Assembly: GCA_029237915.1 (NCBI GenBank)
Contig: JAQWHD010000032.1
Coordinates: 87,281-151,280, forward strand
Direction of reading: 5' to 3'
From: Thalassotalea sp.
GTDB taxonomy: Bacteria > Pseudomonadota > Gammaproteobacteria > Enterobacterales > Alteromonadaceae
Length of the DNA: 64,000 nt
Below, in pieces: positions 35,451 to 44,054 of the stretch (the first letter of the stretch is position 1; the number at the start of each line of letters is the position of its first letter). A program made the translations under genes and the position numbers. A model generated the notes under the pieces. It saw nothing but the letters and a program-made list of their open reading frames with translations. It was not told where the DNA came from and did not search any database.

Positions 35451-36017
35451 TTGTCTAGGCAAAGCTCTGTGATAAATGCTGAAGATGTTTTTGCCAATAA
35501 GCAAGAACAAGAATGGATTGCCAATGCCAAACAAGGTGATCGCTCAGCATTCAATCATTTATACACATTACATATAGGTCGAGTCTATGCACTTTGTCTA
35601 CGCATGCTTTCAAATAAAGAGCAGGCGGAAGATGTAAGCCAAGAAGTATTTGTGCAAGTGTGGTTAAAATTAGAAAAATTTCGTGGTGAAAGTAAGTTTT
35701 CTACCTGGCTACATTCGGTGGCAACCAATACGGTATTAAGCCACATACGTAAACAAAAAAACTGGGTGCAAAAGGTATTCAGTATTGAAGATAAACCGCT
35801 AGCAGAGCCGGTAGGTAATGAAATACAAGACCTGTCGGATATGGATAAACATATTATGCGTTTACCAGAAAAAGCCAGATTAGTGTTTGTTTTGTTTGCG
35901 GTAGAAGGTTATCGCCACGAAGAAATAGCGGCAAAGTTAAATATAGCGGTGGGTTCCAGTAAATCTCAATTTCACCGAGCAAGAAATTTATTAAAAGAGT
36001 GGTTGCAACATGAATAA
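35451..36017 (+). CDS. ECF-family RNA polymerase sigma factor
   Basis: A 188-residue sigma-70-family protein with only regions 2 and 4. Region 2 (about residues 30-100) contains AEDVSQEVFVQVWLKL and ESKFSTWLHSVATN. Region 4 (about 130-185) contains LPEKARLVFVLFAVEGY and the helix-turn-helix HEEIAAKLNIAVGSSKSQFH. The start at TTG 35451 has AAAGGA rather far upstream; GTG at 35469 is an alternative. The next gene overlaps its end by 8 bases and encodes a probable membrane anti-sigma factor. Confidence 0.93.
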   Translation: MSRQSSVINAEDVFANKQEQEWIANAKQGDRSAFNHLYTLHIGRVYALCLRMLSNKEQAEDVSQEVFVQVWLKLEKFRGESKFSTWLHSVATNTVLSHIRKQKNWVQKVFSIEDKPLAEPVGNEIQDLSDMDKHIMRLPEKARLVFVLFAVEGYRHEEIAAKLNIAVGSSKSQFHRARNLLKEWLQHE

Positions 36018-36507
36018 GCCAATAACAGATCAACAACTACAACAGCAAATCGATGGTTTGCAACAAGATATACAACCAAGTCGAGATTTATGGGCGGGTA
36101 TAGAGTTGGCTATCGAGCATCAACATCAAAGCGCTGAACCTAAAAAAACAACGTTTGCACCATATGCATGGGCGGCATCGGTTATGGCTGCTGTATTGTT
36201 AACTTGGATGGTGAATAAACCGATGCAAAATCAACAAATACAGCTGACCGCTGTAGAAGTGATTAAGCAACAGTACCAAACAGAAAAAAACACTATGTTG
36301 GTTAGCTTTGGTAAGCCAGATATCAGCAAGTTACCAGAGAAGATGCAGAAACAATTTACTGAATTACAATCAGCAAGAGAATCGTTGTTAATGGCATTAG
36401 AAGATGATCCTGAAAACCCGGATCTACTGAATTTATTAAAATGGACACAAAGCCAAGAGTTAAGTTTACTCGAGCAATTATACAGTCCTAAATGGCAAAC
36501 AATTTAA
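36010..36507 (+). CDS. Probable membrane anti-sigma factor
   Basis: A 165-residue protein with a Gln-rich helical N-terminus (about 45 residues, cytoplasmic), one membrane helix (PYAWAASVMAAVLLTWMV, about residues 55-73) and an extracytoplasmic helical tail. It has no HxxxCxxC zinc motif. The overlap with the sigma gene and the single-span layout are those of an anti-sigma factor; no family is clearly recognised, so this is inference from context. Confidence 0.7.
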   Translation: MNKPITDQQLQQQIDGLQQDIQPSRDLWAGIELAIEHQHQSAEPKKTTFAPYAWAASVMAAVLLTWMVNKPMQNQQIQLTAVEVIKQQYQTEKNTMLVSFGKPDISKLPEKMQKQFTELQSARESLLMALEDDPENPDLLNLLKWTQSQELSLLEQLYSPKWQTI

Positions 36508-36516
36508 GAGAATATT

Positions 36517-37470
36517 ATGAATGTATTAAAACAAATTACATTAGTAGCCTTTATTCTTGGCTGTTCATTTACAGCACAAGCAAAGCAAGTGAATGAACGT
36601 TTAGAAGTTAAAGAAAACGTAAGGGTGATGATAGAAAACCTTAGAGGCAAAGTTGCCATTTCTGGCTCTGCTAGCCTTACCGTTAAAGTCGAAGGTGTAC
36701 TCGATTATAAAGCTACTGACTTTGTCTTTAAACAAGAAGGTAATACTGTAATTATTCAGGTGCAAATGCCACATAACATGAACCAGAGCTTTTGGGATAA
36801 TGACGGCCAAGAAACGGACTTAAAAATACAACTGCCTAAATCAGCGCAAGTATATTTTAAAGGGGTTTCAAGTGACGCCAGCATTGAAAATATTGAAAAT
36901 GACGTGAATATTAAAACCGTAAGTGGTGACATTGATGCAAAAGACTTAGCTTCTCGTATTGAATTAGATACCGTTAGCGGAAGCATTAAATCGCAAAGGT
37001 TATCTGGTCGTATTAACTTAAATACGGTAAGTGGTGACATTAATGATAGCGGTTCAAAAGGGCGCATAAATTATCAAGCTGTTAGTGGCGACATCGAAGC
37101 AAGCAGTACAGGGGAAGAAATTTATGCCAGCGTAATTTCCGGAAATCTAAATATCGAATTAGCTAAAGTAATTGATGCCGAACTTACTTCGATAAGCGGA
37201 GATATTGACGCTAACCTTGAGTTAAGTGACGAAGGCTTGTTAAAAATGTCGAGTATTAGTGGTGATATCGATGTTGCCCTACAAAAAGGGGTTAATGCTG
37301 AGGTTCGAATTCATTCGCAAGCGGGTGGTAAAATAACGAATAAACTTAACAATGATAAAGTTGATAAAGATAAACACGGCGCTAGCTCACAACTTAATAC
37401 GGTTGTTGGTAATGGTAGCGCAGCAATCAAAGCTTCAACCATAAGTGGCAGAGTAAGATTACATTATTAG
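36517..37470 (+). CDS. Secreted DUF4097 beta-helix protein
   Basis: A 317-residue exported protein. The signal peptide (about residues 1-22, ending AQA) is followed by a beta-solenoid of about 250 residues. The turn phrase VSGDI or a close relative recurs about every 19-20 residues (TVSGDIDAKDL, TVSGSIKSQR, TVSGDINDSG, AVSGDIEASS, SISGDIDANL). This is the DUF4097 pattern. It sits 9 bp after the anti-sigma gene, so it is probably a target or effector of the ECF pathway in the periplasm or outer membrane. The transcript ends at 37493-37527. Confidence 0.88.
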   Translation: MNVLKQITLVAFILGCSFTAQAKQVNERLEVKENVRVMIENLRGKVAISGSASLTVKVEGVLDYKATDFVFKQEGNTVIIQVQMPHNMNQSFWDNDGQETDLKIQLPKSAQVYFKGVSSDASIENIENDVNIKTVSGDIDAKDLASRIELDTVSGSIKSQRLSGRINLNTVSGDINDSGSKGRINYQAVSGDIEASSTGEEIYASVISGNLNIELAKVIDAELTSISGDIDANLELSDEGLLKMSSISGDIDVALQKGVNAEVRIHSQAGGKITNKLNNDKVDKDKHGASSQLNTVVGNGSAAIKASTISGRVRLHY

Positions 37471-37492
37471 CTAAGCTGAGCTATTAAAGTTC

Positions 37493-37527
37493 AAGCCCTA
37501 TGTTTAGTTAAACATAGGGCTTTTTTT
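37493..37527 (+). terminator. Terminator of the ECF operon
   Basis: A 14-bp perfect stem (AAGCCCTATGTTTA with its complement, loop GT) is followed by seven T residues. Confidence 0.92.
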
Positions 37528-37726
37528 ATGGTGGAAGATTGAAAGCGGATAAATTTATATTTATCTTTATCTTCAAATAAGAGTTAATATAGCTTAAATT
37601 GAAGTGCTAAATTAGCGATAATGACCAAACGATAAAAAGCAGGTTTTATCAGCAAGCAGAAAAATACTCCTATTAAGTAAATAACTACTTAAAAGATATA
37701 CGATTTAAATCAGGATTAGCAACATA

Positions 37727-39160
37727 ATGGCGCAAAAACCAGCCCAAAAACAATTTAAAGATAACAAGTTTAAAGATAATAAATTTAGAGACAAGCAAGT
37801 TGAAGGCTTAAAAATTGCTCCTCACTCATTAGAGGCAGAGCAATCTGTATTAGGTGGTTTATTACTTGATAATAACTCTTGGGATAATGTTGCCGAGCGT
37901 GTAGTTGCAAGCGACTTTTATTCACGTTCGCATCGTCTTATCTTTGAATGTATCGGTAATTTAATTGAAAAGGGCAACCCGGTTGATTTAATCACCTTAT
38001 CTGAAGCGCTAGAAAATCAGCAAACCATTGATGATGTTGGTGGTTTTGTTTATTTAGCTGAGATGATGCGTAATACACCTTCAGCGGCCAATATTTTTGC
38101 CTACTCTGATATCGTTCGTGAACGTGCAGTTACGCGTGAATTAATTAAAGTTGCCAATGAAATTGCTGATGCAGGTTACGATCCACAGGGTCGTCCAAGT
38201 TCTGAATTACTCGATTTTGCTGAATCGAAAGTATTCCAAATTGCAGAGCAGCGTGCGAGTAAAACCGAAGGTCCTGAAAATATTCACTCAGTTTTAGAAA
38301 AAACAGTCGATAGAATTGAAAAGCTTTACGGCCAACCGCATGATGGTGTAACGGGTGTTTCTACTGGCTTCCAAGATTTAGATAAAATGACAGCTGGCTT
38401 GCAGCCATCGGATTTAATTATTGTTGCCGCACGTCCATCTATGGGTAAAACCACCTTCGCGATGAACTTAGCTGAAAACGCAGCTATGATGCAAGACAAG
38501 CCTGCGCTTATTTTTTCACTAGAGATGCCTTCAGAACAAATCATGATGCGTATGCTTGCATCTTTAGGTCGAATTGATCAAACCAAAATTCGTACCGGCC
38601 AGTTAGGTGATGAAGATTGGGCAAGGCTATCTTCGACCATGGGTTTACTCATGGAAAAAGGTAAAATGTTTGTCGATGATGCTGCTGGTCTAACGCCAAC
38701 AGAGGTTCGTTCGCGCGCTCGTCGTATTCATCGTGACAACAATGGTTTATCATTGATCATGATCGATTACCTACAACTTATGCGGGTACCACAGTTTAGC
38801 GATAATCGTACCTTAGAAATCGCCGAAATTTCTCGTTCATTAAAATCTCTGGCGAAAGAACTACAAGTACCCGTTGTCGCACTTTCTCAGCTGAACCGTA
38901 GCTTGGAGCAACGAGCAGATAAAAGACCTATTAACTCAGATTTACGTGAATCAGGTTCAATTGAGCAGGATGCCGATTTGATCATGTTTATTTACCGTGA
39001 TGAAGTTTATAACGAAGACTCTGCTGATAAAGGTACTGCTGAAATCATCTTAGGTAAGCAGCGTAATGGACCGATTGGCCGTGTACGTTTAACCTTCCAA
39101 GGTCAATTCTCTCGATTTGATAACTACGCTGGCCCAGGCGGCATTATGGATGAAGATTAA
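37727..39160 (+). CDS. dnaB: Replicative DNA helicase DnaB
   Basis: A 477-residue hexameric helicase of the replication fork. A lysine-rich N-terminal tail carries a small repeat (FKDNKFKDNKF). The N-terminal domain (PHSLEAEQSVLGGLLL) and RecA-like domain follow, with Walker A RPSMGKTTFA near residue 235 and the DnaB motifs MIDYLQLM and LRESGSIEQDAD. No intein or insertion is present. The gene stands alone with a 256-bp upstream gap. Confidence 0.98.
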   Translation: MAQKPAQKQFKDNKFKDNKFRDKQVEGLKIAPHSLEAEQSVLGGLLLDNNSWDNVAERVVASDFYSRSHRLIFECIGNLIEKGNPVDLITLSEALENQQTIDDVGGFVYLAEMMRNTPSAANIFAYSDIVRERAVTRELIKVANEIADAGYDPQGRPSSELLDFAESKVFQIAEQRASKTEGPENIHSVLEKTVDRIEKLYGQPHDGVTGVSTGFQDLDKMTAGLQPSDLIIVAARPSMGKTTFAMNLAENAAMMQDKPALIFSLEMPSEQIMMRMLASLGRIDQTKIRTGQLGDEDWARLSSTMGLLMEKGKMFVDDAAGLTPTEVRSRARRIHRDNNGLSLIMIDYLQLMRVPQFSDNRTLEIAEISRSLKSLAKELQVPVVALSQLNRSLEQRADKRPINSDLRESGSIEQDADLIMFIYRDEVYNEDSADKGTAEIILGKQRNGPIGRVRLTFQGQFSRFDNYAGPGGIMDED

Positions 39161-39235
39161 CTCTTCATCCCAGGCTGCACTGCACTATCAGGGGTGAAAT
39201 ATTAATTCATCCCAATCCAATTGTTCTATTAATTT

Positions 39236-39260
39236 GTACCAGCCATTTGTTGGCTGGTAC
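39236..39260. other. Perfect 10-bp hairpin downstream of dnaB
   Basis: GTACCAGCCA and TGGCTGGTAC flank TTTGT. There is no T run, so it is not a classical terminator. It could be a processing or stability element at the dnaB 3' end, or part of a small RNA in this 257-bp gap. Confidence 0.5.
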
Positions 39261-39417
39261 GACACCCACCAAGTTGGTCAATAAATAGACTATTTCATTA
39301 TCTAAAGCTATAGTAGTACAAGGTCCCTACATCAAAGTCTGAAAGGGAAACTATACGGAATTTAGCTATTTAATTATTTTAAATAGCATTCAACGGGTTA
39401 GGATTATGGAAAGTAAT

Positions 39418-39618
39418 ATGAATGCGGTAACTGTGTTGTATTATGATCAAAACGATATGACATCTATTTGTACAGATGTATTAACAAATTTAGAAGTCGA
39501 AGCCGATAAAAGAGTGATTTTTCCTAAATCTTATCGAAATGATAAGATTATTATTGCAGTCCTTGACGGCCACTGCCATGTCAGGAATTCATTGGGCGAT
39601 AGATCAATCTTAAGTTAA
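39418..39618 (+). CDS. TIGR02922 family small protein
   Basis: A 66-residue protein matching my memory of TIGR02922, a family largely confined to Colwellia and related Alteromonadales. It opens with VTVLYYDQNDM, has the central KRVIFPKSYRNDKIIIAVLDG, and ends with NSLGDRSIL. Function is unknown. I choose the ATG at 39418 because the family starts at that point; an in-frame ATG four codons upstream (39406) is possible. It converges on zur with 16 bp between stops. Confidence 0.8.
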   Translation: MNAVTVLYYDQNDMTSICTDVLTNLEVEADKRVIFPKSYRNDKIIIAVLDGHCHVRNSLGDRSILS

Positions 39619-39634
39619 AAAAGCTGCAATAGGT

Positions 39635-40066
39635 TTAGCAGTTTTGGCACTTACCATGCGCTTCAACCACTTGGTGGTTGATGGTAAACCCACTTGCGTC
39701 AGCCATGGCGCGCAGAGCTAAGTCTAAATTATTCGACTGTATCTCTTCCACACTGCCACAATTATCACAAATTAGCAGTTGCACAGGGTGATGACAATCA
39801 CTGAAATGGTCGCACAATAAAAATGAATTTATTGACTCTATTTTATGGACAAAGCCTTGTTTTGCTAAAAAATCTAATGCCCGATACACGGTAGCGGGTT
39901 TCGCTGAAGGATCGATCTTTTGCAACTTATCTAACAAATCGTAAGCACCAATAGCGCCTTCATTTTCAGCCATCAAAAGAAACACTTGCTCACGTACAGC
40001 AGTTAATCTTGCCCCGCGTTCTTTACAGGCGGCATGTGCTAATTGTAATAGTTTTTTAGATTCCAT
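39635..40066 (-). CDS. zur: Zinc uptake regulator Zur (Fur family)
   Basis: A 143-residue Fur-family repressor. The N-terminal winged helix (residues about 10-80) contains AKPATVYRALDFLAKQGFVHK. The C-terminal part has the structural zinc cysteines LICDNCGSVEE and the terminal HGKCQNC. The HDHH-type regulatory residues (CDHFSDCHHPVQ) and the VVEAHG ending fit Zur rather than Fur. Expected targets are znuABC and ribosomal-protein paralogues, none visible here. Confidence 0.92.
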   Translation of the reverse strand: MESKKLLQLAHAACKERGARLTAVREQVFLLMAENEGAIGAYDLLDKLQKIDPSAKPATVYRALDFLAKQGFVHKIESINSFLLCDHFSDCHHPVQLLICDNCGSVEEIQSNNLDLALRAMADASGFTINHQVVEAHGKCQNC

Positions 40067-40120
40067 CGTCGCATCAAATAAGGTTTATTTGTTTAAAGTG
40101 TACCACAGTAAAAATAGCTT

Positions 40121-40282
40121 ATACCAATTTCATTAATTAAGTGTTCTATTTTTTAATGAGGAAAAATGGATAAATACAAGGCATAAAATTTAGTAAGTAG
40201 TTATTCTACTTATAAATTTTATAACGCAGTAGTTATTCATTTTAACCATTAAAAGTGAGCAGTAAATTAATGAACTTGGTAT
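40121..40282. repeat. MITE-like element with terminal inverted repeats
   Basis: The left end ATACCAATTTCATTAATTAA (40121-40140) and the right end (40263-40282) are inverted copies matching at 18 of 20 positions, enclosing 122 bp with no coding capacity. Inside, 40185-40200 and 40206-40220 form a strong hairpin (GTAAGTAG against CTACTTAT, flanked by A/T arms). The size, TIRs and lack of genes fit a miniature inverted-repeat element. A TTA/TAG-like flank may be the target site. It fills most of the gap between the divergent zur and glycosidase genes. Confidence 0.7.
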
Positions 40283-40393
40283 TAGTCTTTATAAAATATC
40301 ATAAATGAATACGTATGTTTCAACTTCTATTAACAACATAAAATTTTATAATTGATTACAATTAAGTTACTAAAAACCAGACTGCCACTATTT

Positions 40394-43342
40394 ATGAATA
40401 TAAAATCTATATCACTTTTACCTGCTCTATTATTATGTTTTTCCGTATTTTTTCTTTCCGCTTGTAATAAGCCGGTAAACAACGATGTAGTGACAAGCTC
40501 AGCGAAAGATGAGTTGAACCATCAATTTTACTTACGTGGTGGCTTTAATAACTGGGGAACCAGTAATGAATTAACACAAGTTGCAAAAAATACATATCAA
40601 ACGAAAGTAAATGTTGGCTTAGGTATTCACGAATATAAAATATCGACACAAGATTGGCAGACTCAGTTGATGAATAACGATCGCTCACAAGCGGTCGTTG
40701 ATATTCAGGGGGTAAATCAAAAAAGTTTTAGCTTAGCCATAAATGCCACTGAAGATGCTGATTTATTGTTAGTTGAAAGTGCAGGTGAATTTCAATTCAC
40801 TCTAGATATGAGTAATGCTCAGCAACCCCACCTTGCTATCGCGCGTTTAGGTGATTTAACCTTGGCCAGTGATTTAAGCCATAATGAGCAGAGCAAGGTG
40901 CAACTTAGTTTTAAAACGGTTAATGAAAATACCGCTATCGCCACATTCTCAACAACAGTTGATAAAATGGGCAATAAACAATTTACTCACTCAACAAGCC
41001 AGCCGCTAAGAGATCCTGTACCGCAAATAAATCAATTTAACCAAGATAAAACCTTTCCTATTTTAGACTCAGGTAATACAGCTTTTGATGCTTTATATGC
41101 TTTAGCTATTGATGAAATGAAGTTGAACTCGGTGGCAAATATTAATGATGCCGCCTATAACTTTGGTGACTCTATTGCTTGCCCTTGCTTTAAAACCGGT
41201 GAAAAATGGGATTATGTTTGGACTCGAGATTTGTCATACGCAGCTCATCTTGGTTTAGGATTTTTAGATCCGCAACGAGTTAAAAGCTCATTAGAATTTA
41301 AATTATCTGGCTATCGTAATGGTATGAGTAAACCTGCCAATGCTGCCGGTAGTGATGATGGTCTACAAATAATTCAAGATACCGGCAGTGGTGGAAGTTG
41401 GCCAATAAGTACAGACAGGGTTACTTGGGCATTTGGCGCGCAATCAATATTAAATACTTTATCGGGCAATGATCGCCAAGAGTTTGCAAAAACTGCATAT
41501 TTAGCATTGAGTAATACTATTGAAAATGATCGTTTAGCAGCCTTTGACCAACGTTTAGGGTTATACAATGGTGAGCAGTCATTTTTAGATTGGCGCGAGC
41601 AAACCTATGCAGATTGGATCAAAGATGATTTGTCTTACATGGCAACGTCTAAATCGATATCAACCAATGCTGGTCATTATCAAGCAATTAACTTGGCGGC
41701 AACTTTAGCCGCTGAGCTAGGCAATTCAGAATCTGCAAAACGTTACCAAGCTTGGGCAAGTCAATTAAAGCAGGCGATCAATGCTTATTTATGGCTACCT
41801 GAACGCGGTATGTATAGTAGTTTAACCGCTGGCCATTTTGACAATGCCGCCATGCATAAGTTTGATTGGTTAGGACAGTCGTTAGCTATTATTACTGGCA
41901 TTGCCAGCAAGGAACAAAGCCAAAAAATATTAGCTAATTATCCGCATGGTCCTATGGGAGCACCAGTAATCTTCCCACAACAACCAGGGATCCGTATTTA
42001 TCATAACCGCTCTATTTGGCCATTTGTTACTGCCTATGGCTTAAAGGCTGCTATCTCGGGTGATAACGTCACTGTTGCTAATGCTGCATTTGATACTTTG
42101 ATCCGCGGTGCAGCATTAAATTTATCGAATATGGAAAATTTAGAATGGCTTTCGGCGCAATCAATTTGGTTAGAGCGTGATGACGTTAGCTTGTCTGGCC
42201 CGGTAATTAATTCAAAACATCAACTATGGTCTGTAGCTGCGTATCTCAATATGGTACTTGAAGGTGTCTTTGGTGTTCAAGCCACAGCCAATGGCCTATT
42301 GATAGAGCCGTTTATCACCACCCAAATGCATCAAGAATATTTTGCTCATCAACAGCACATAGTCCTCAATAATGTAGCTTGGTTAGGAAAAAGCCTAAAT
42401 GTAGTGATTAACCTGCCAACACTTAAAGCTAAAAATGGTGTTTACCAAATAGCTAATATGCAACTCAATGGTAAAGCAGTAACAGATAAACTAGTTACAG
42501 TTAACCAGCTATTAGATAGTGAAAATACGATTACAGTAGAGTTAGGTGCCGTTCGAGTTGGACAGCAAAAAATCACTCGTGTAGATGCCAAACCTCAGCC
42601 AGTTGATGAAAAAGTATTTGCACCTTACGACGCGCAGTTAACGGTTTCAGTAAAAAATAAACAAGCGACTGTCACGGTGTTAGACAAGCAAGAAAATGTG
42701 CAATATCAGTTGTACCGTAATGGTGTGTTAGTTGCTGATAACTTAACAACGAAAGTATGGAATGATGCCGAGCCTATTAATCATCAAGCTTGTTACAGCG
42801 TTGCAAGTCAGTTCATCGCAAGTACAAATACTTCCCATCACAGTAAGGCTGTTTGTGTGCAACCTGCGCAGGTTATTTCCATTGCGGATAGCCGCGTGCA
42901 ATCGACAATCGCTGCTGAAAAAATAGATGGTATTGATCTAATTAAAGACTTTGGCGCGGTGCAAGACACCTTAACGGTTAGCGATATCGAAATAACAACT
43001 TTAGGAAGCTATGCCGTACAACTTAATTATAAAAATATTTATAACAAAACCAATACCGGTATAACCGCTGGCGTTAAATGGTTACAAATAATCGACAGTA
43101 GTAATACAGTTGTTAGCCAATCAGTTATACAAATGCCGCATATTAAAGCTGGTATTAAGTCTGCTTTATCAACGCCAGTTATTGCTAGTTTATCGCCAGG
43201 TAAGTACGCAGTTAAAATCAGCGATTTTTATAATATGAGCTACTTAACCAATAACCAAACATACTCGCAAGCTGGCGGTGAAAAGGGCGCGGAAAACAAG
43301 TTTGATATATTTTCAATTCACATCTCGGCGGTCAGTCAATAA
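40394..43342 (+). CDS. Secreted six-hairpin glycosidase-like lipoprotein
   Basis: A 982-residue exported lipoprotein. The ATG at 40394 gives a signal peptide ending in the lipobox FLSAC. Residues about 37-115 form a starch/glycan-binding-like beta domain (FYLRGGFNNWGT). Residues about 210-650 resemble an (alpha/alpha)6 glycosidase: WDYVWTRDLSYA near 271, a DWREQTYADW block and the closing NSKHQLWSVAAYLNMV. Beta-sandwich domains follow, the last with a fibronectin-like look. The exact GH family and substrate are unclear; rhamnosidase-like and glucosidase-type toroids both contain such motifs. Confidence 0.75.
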   Translation: MNIKSISLLPALLLCFSVFFLSACNKPVNNDVVTSSAKDELNHQFYLRGGFNNWGTSNELTQVAKNTYQTKVNVGLGIHEYKISTQDWQTQLMNNDRSQAVVDIQGVNQKSFSLAINATEDADLLLVESAGEFQFTLDMSNAQQPHLAIARLGDLTLASDLSHNEQSKVQLSFKTVNENTAIATFSTTVDKMGNKQFTHSTSQPLRDPVPQINQFNQDKTFPILDSGNTAFDALYALAIDEMKLNSVANINDAAYNFGDSIACPCFKTGEKWDYVWTRDLSYAAHLGLGFLDPQRVKSSLEFKLSGYRNGMSKPANAAGSDDGLQIIQDTGSGGSWPISTDRVTWAFGAQSILNTLSGNDRQEFAKTAYLALSNTIENDRLAAFDQRLGLYNGEQSFLDWREQTYADWIKDDLSYMATSKSISTNAGHYQAINLAATLAAELGNSESAKRYQAWASQLKQAINAYLWLPERGMYSSLTAGHFDNAAMHKFDWLGQSLAIITGIASKEQSQKILANYPHGPMGAPVIFPQQPGIRIYHNRSIWPFVTAYGLKAAISGDNVTVANAAFDTLIRGAALNLSNMENLEWLSAQSIWLERDDVSLSGPVINSKHQLWSVAAYLNMVLEGVFGVQATANGLLIEPFITTQMHQEYFAHQQHIVLNNVAWLGKSLNVVINLPTLKAKNGVYQIANMQLNGKAVTDKLVTVNQLLDSENTITVELGAVRVGQQKITRVDAKPQPVDEKVFAPYDAQLTVSVKNKQATVTVLDKQENVQYQLYRNGVLVADNLTTKVWNDAEPINHQACYSVASQFIASTNTSHHSKAVCVQPAQVISIADSRVQSTIAAEKIDGIDLIKDFGAVQDTLTVSDIEITTLGSYAVQLNYKNIYNKTNTGITAGVKWLQIIDSSNTVVSQSVIQMPHIKAGIKSALSTPVIASLSPGKYAVKISDFYNMSYLTNNQTYSQAGGEKGAENKFDIFSIHISAVSQ

Positions 43343-43354
43343 TATGCCGTAGGG

Positions 43355-43400
43355 TTATATAAGCTAGATGAGGATAACATTACTTATCTAGCTTATATAA
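43355..43400. terminator. Long hairpin between convergent genes
   Basis: A 15-bp perfect stem (TTATATAAGCTAGAT with its complement at 43386-43400), extended by three more pairs, encloses a 10-base loop. No T run follows. It lies 13 bp past the glycosidase stop and 21 bp before the stop of the opposite gene, so it probably protects or ends both transcripts. Confidence 0.6.
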
Positions 43401-43421
43401 ATAGCCTTATGCTTACTGATA

Positions 43422-43787
43422 TTATTTTGGTGCGCTTATCAGGCTAGATGTTACTACTATTGTTTCACTCTTTATTGGCTGTAATGCAAATTCAGAGATA
43501 GATACCGGTGATTTACTGTGTCTATTTAAAAACGAGCCATTTTTTGTGGCTTGATAATATTGCGCAAATTCAGCTATTGGCATGTCGTTGCACACAATAA
43601 AATTGGCGGCTTGTTGATAGGTAAATCCATAATATTTAATTTTACCTCTAAACCTTAGGTGTTTATCGGTAACAGCAGCCACGCATACTTTAGTTGCGTT
43701 ACTGTTATCTTTACTCTCAAATTCTATATTTGCATAGCTATTAAAAGCAAAAGCGCTGGTAATACTTAATAACAAAAGACGATACAT
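43422..43787 (-). CDS. Secreted DUF3718-like protein
   Basis: A 121-residue exported protein. A signal peptide (about residues 1-19, ending SYANI) precedes a small domain with two cysteines (KVCVAAV and FIVCNDMPI), probably a disulfide, and a helical AEFAQYYQATKN stretch. The layout resembles DUF3718 proteins of Shewanella and Colwellia; function unknown. A strong GGAGG site precedes the ATG. Confidence 0.6.
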   Translation of the reverse strand: MYRLLLLSITSAFAFNSYANIEFESKDNSNATKVCVAAVTDKHLRFRGKIKYYGFTYQQAANFIVCNDMPIAEFAQYYQATKNGSFLNRHSKSPVSISEFALQPIKSETIVVTSSLISAPK

Positions 43788-44054
43788 AAAACCTCCAAAA
43801 ATACTTTAATTGGGTGCTTATATTTTTATTATTGGTTTACACCAAATGAATATGTATTTGTTACATTAACTAAGACCTTAAAAGTCACTATTTAGTTTCA
43901 CTTACCTACTGTTATACGTTTTGCGTAGACTTTAGATCACTCTTTGTTATTTCGTTAAAGTGTGCAGATTTGCAATTTGTAATGTTATAATCAACATATT
44001 GGTTAAGAAGGGTTCATATCCCCAAACGTATATGAGTTAATAAGGTGTAGTTAA

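Noticed and set aside
43960..44010. Zur-box-like GTAATGTTATAATCAACATATT upstream of dusA
   Set aside because: The core fits only partly and TATAAT is more simply the -10 of dusA; no reason for zinc control of dusA.
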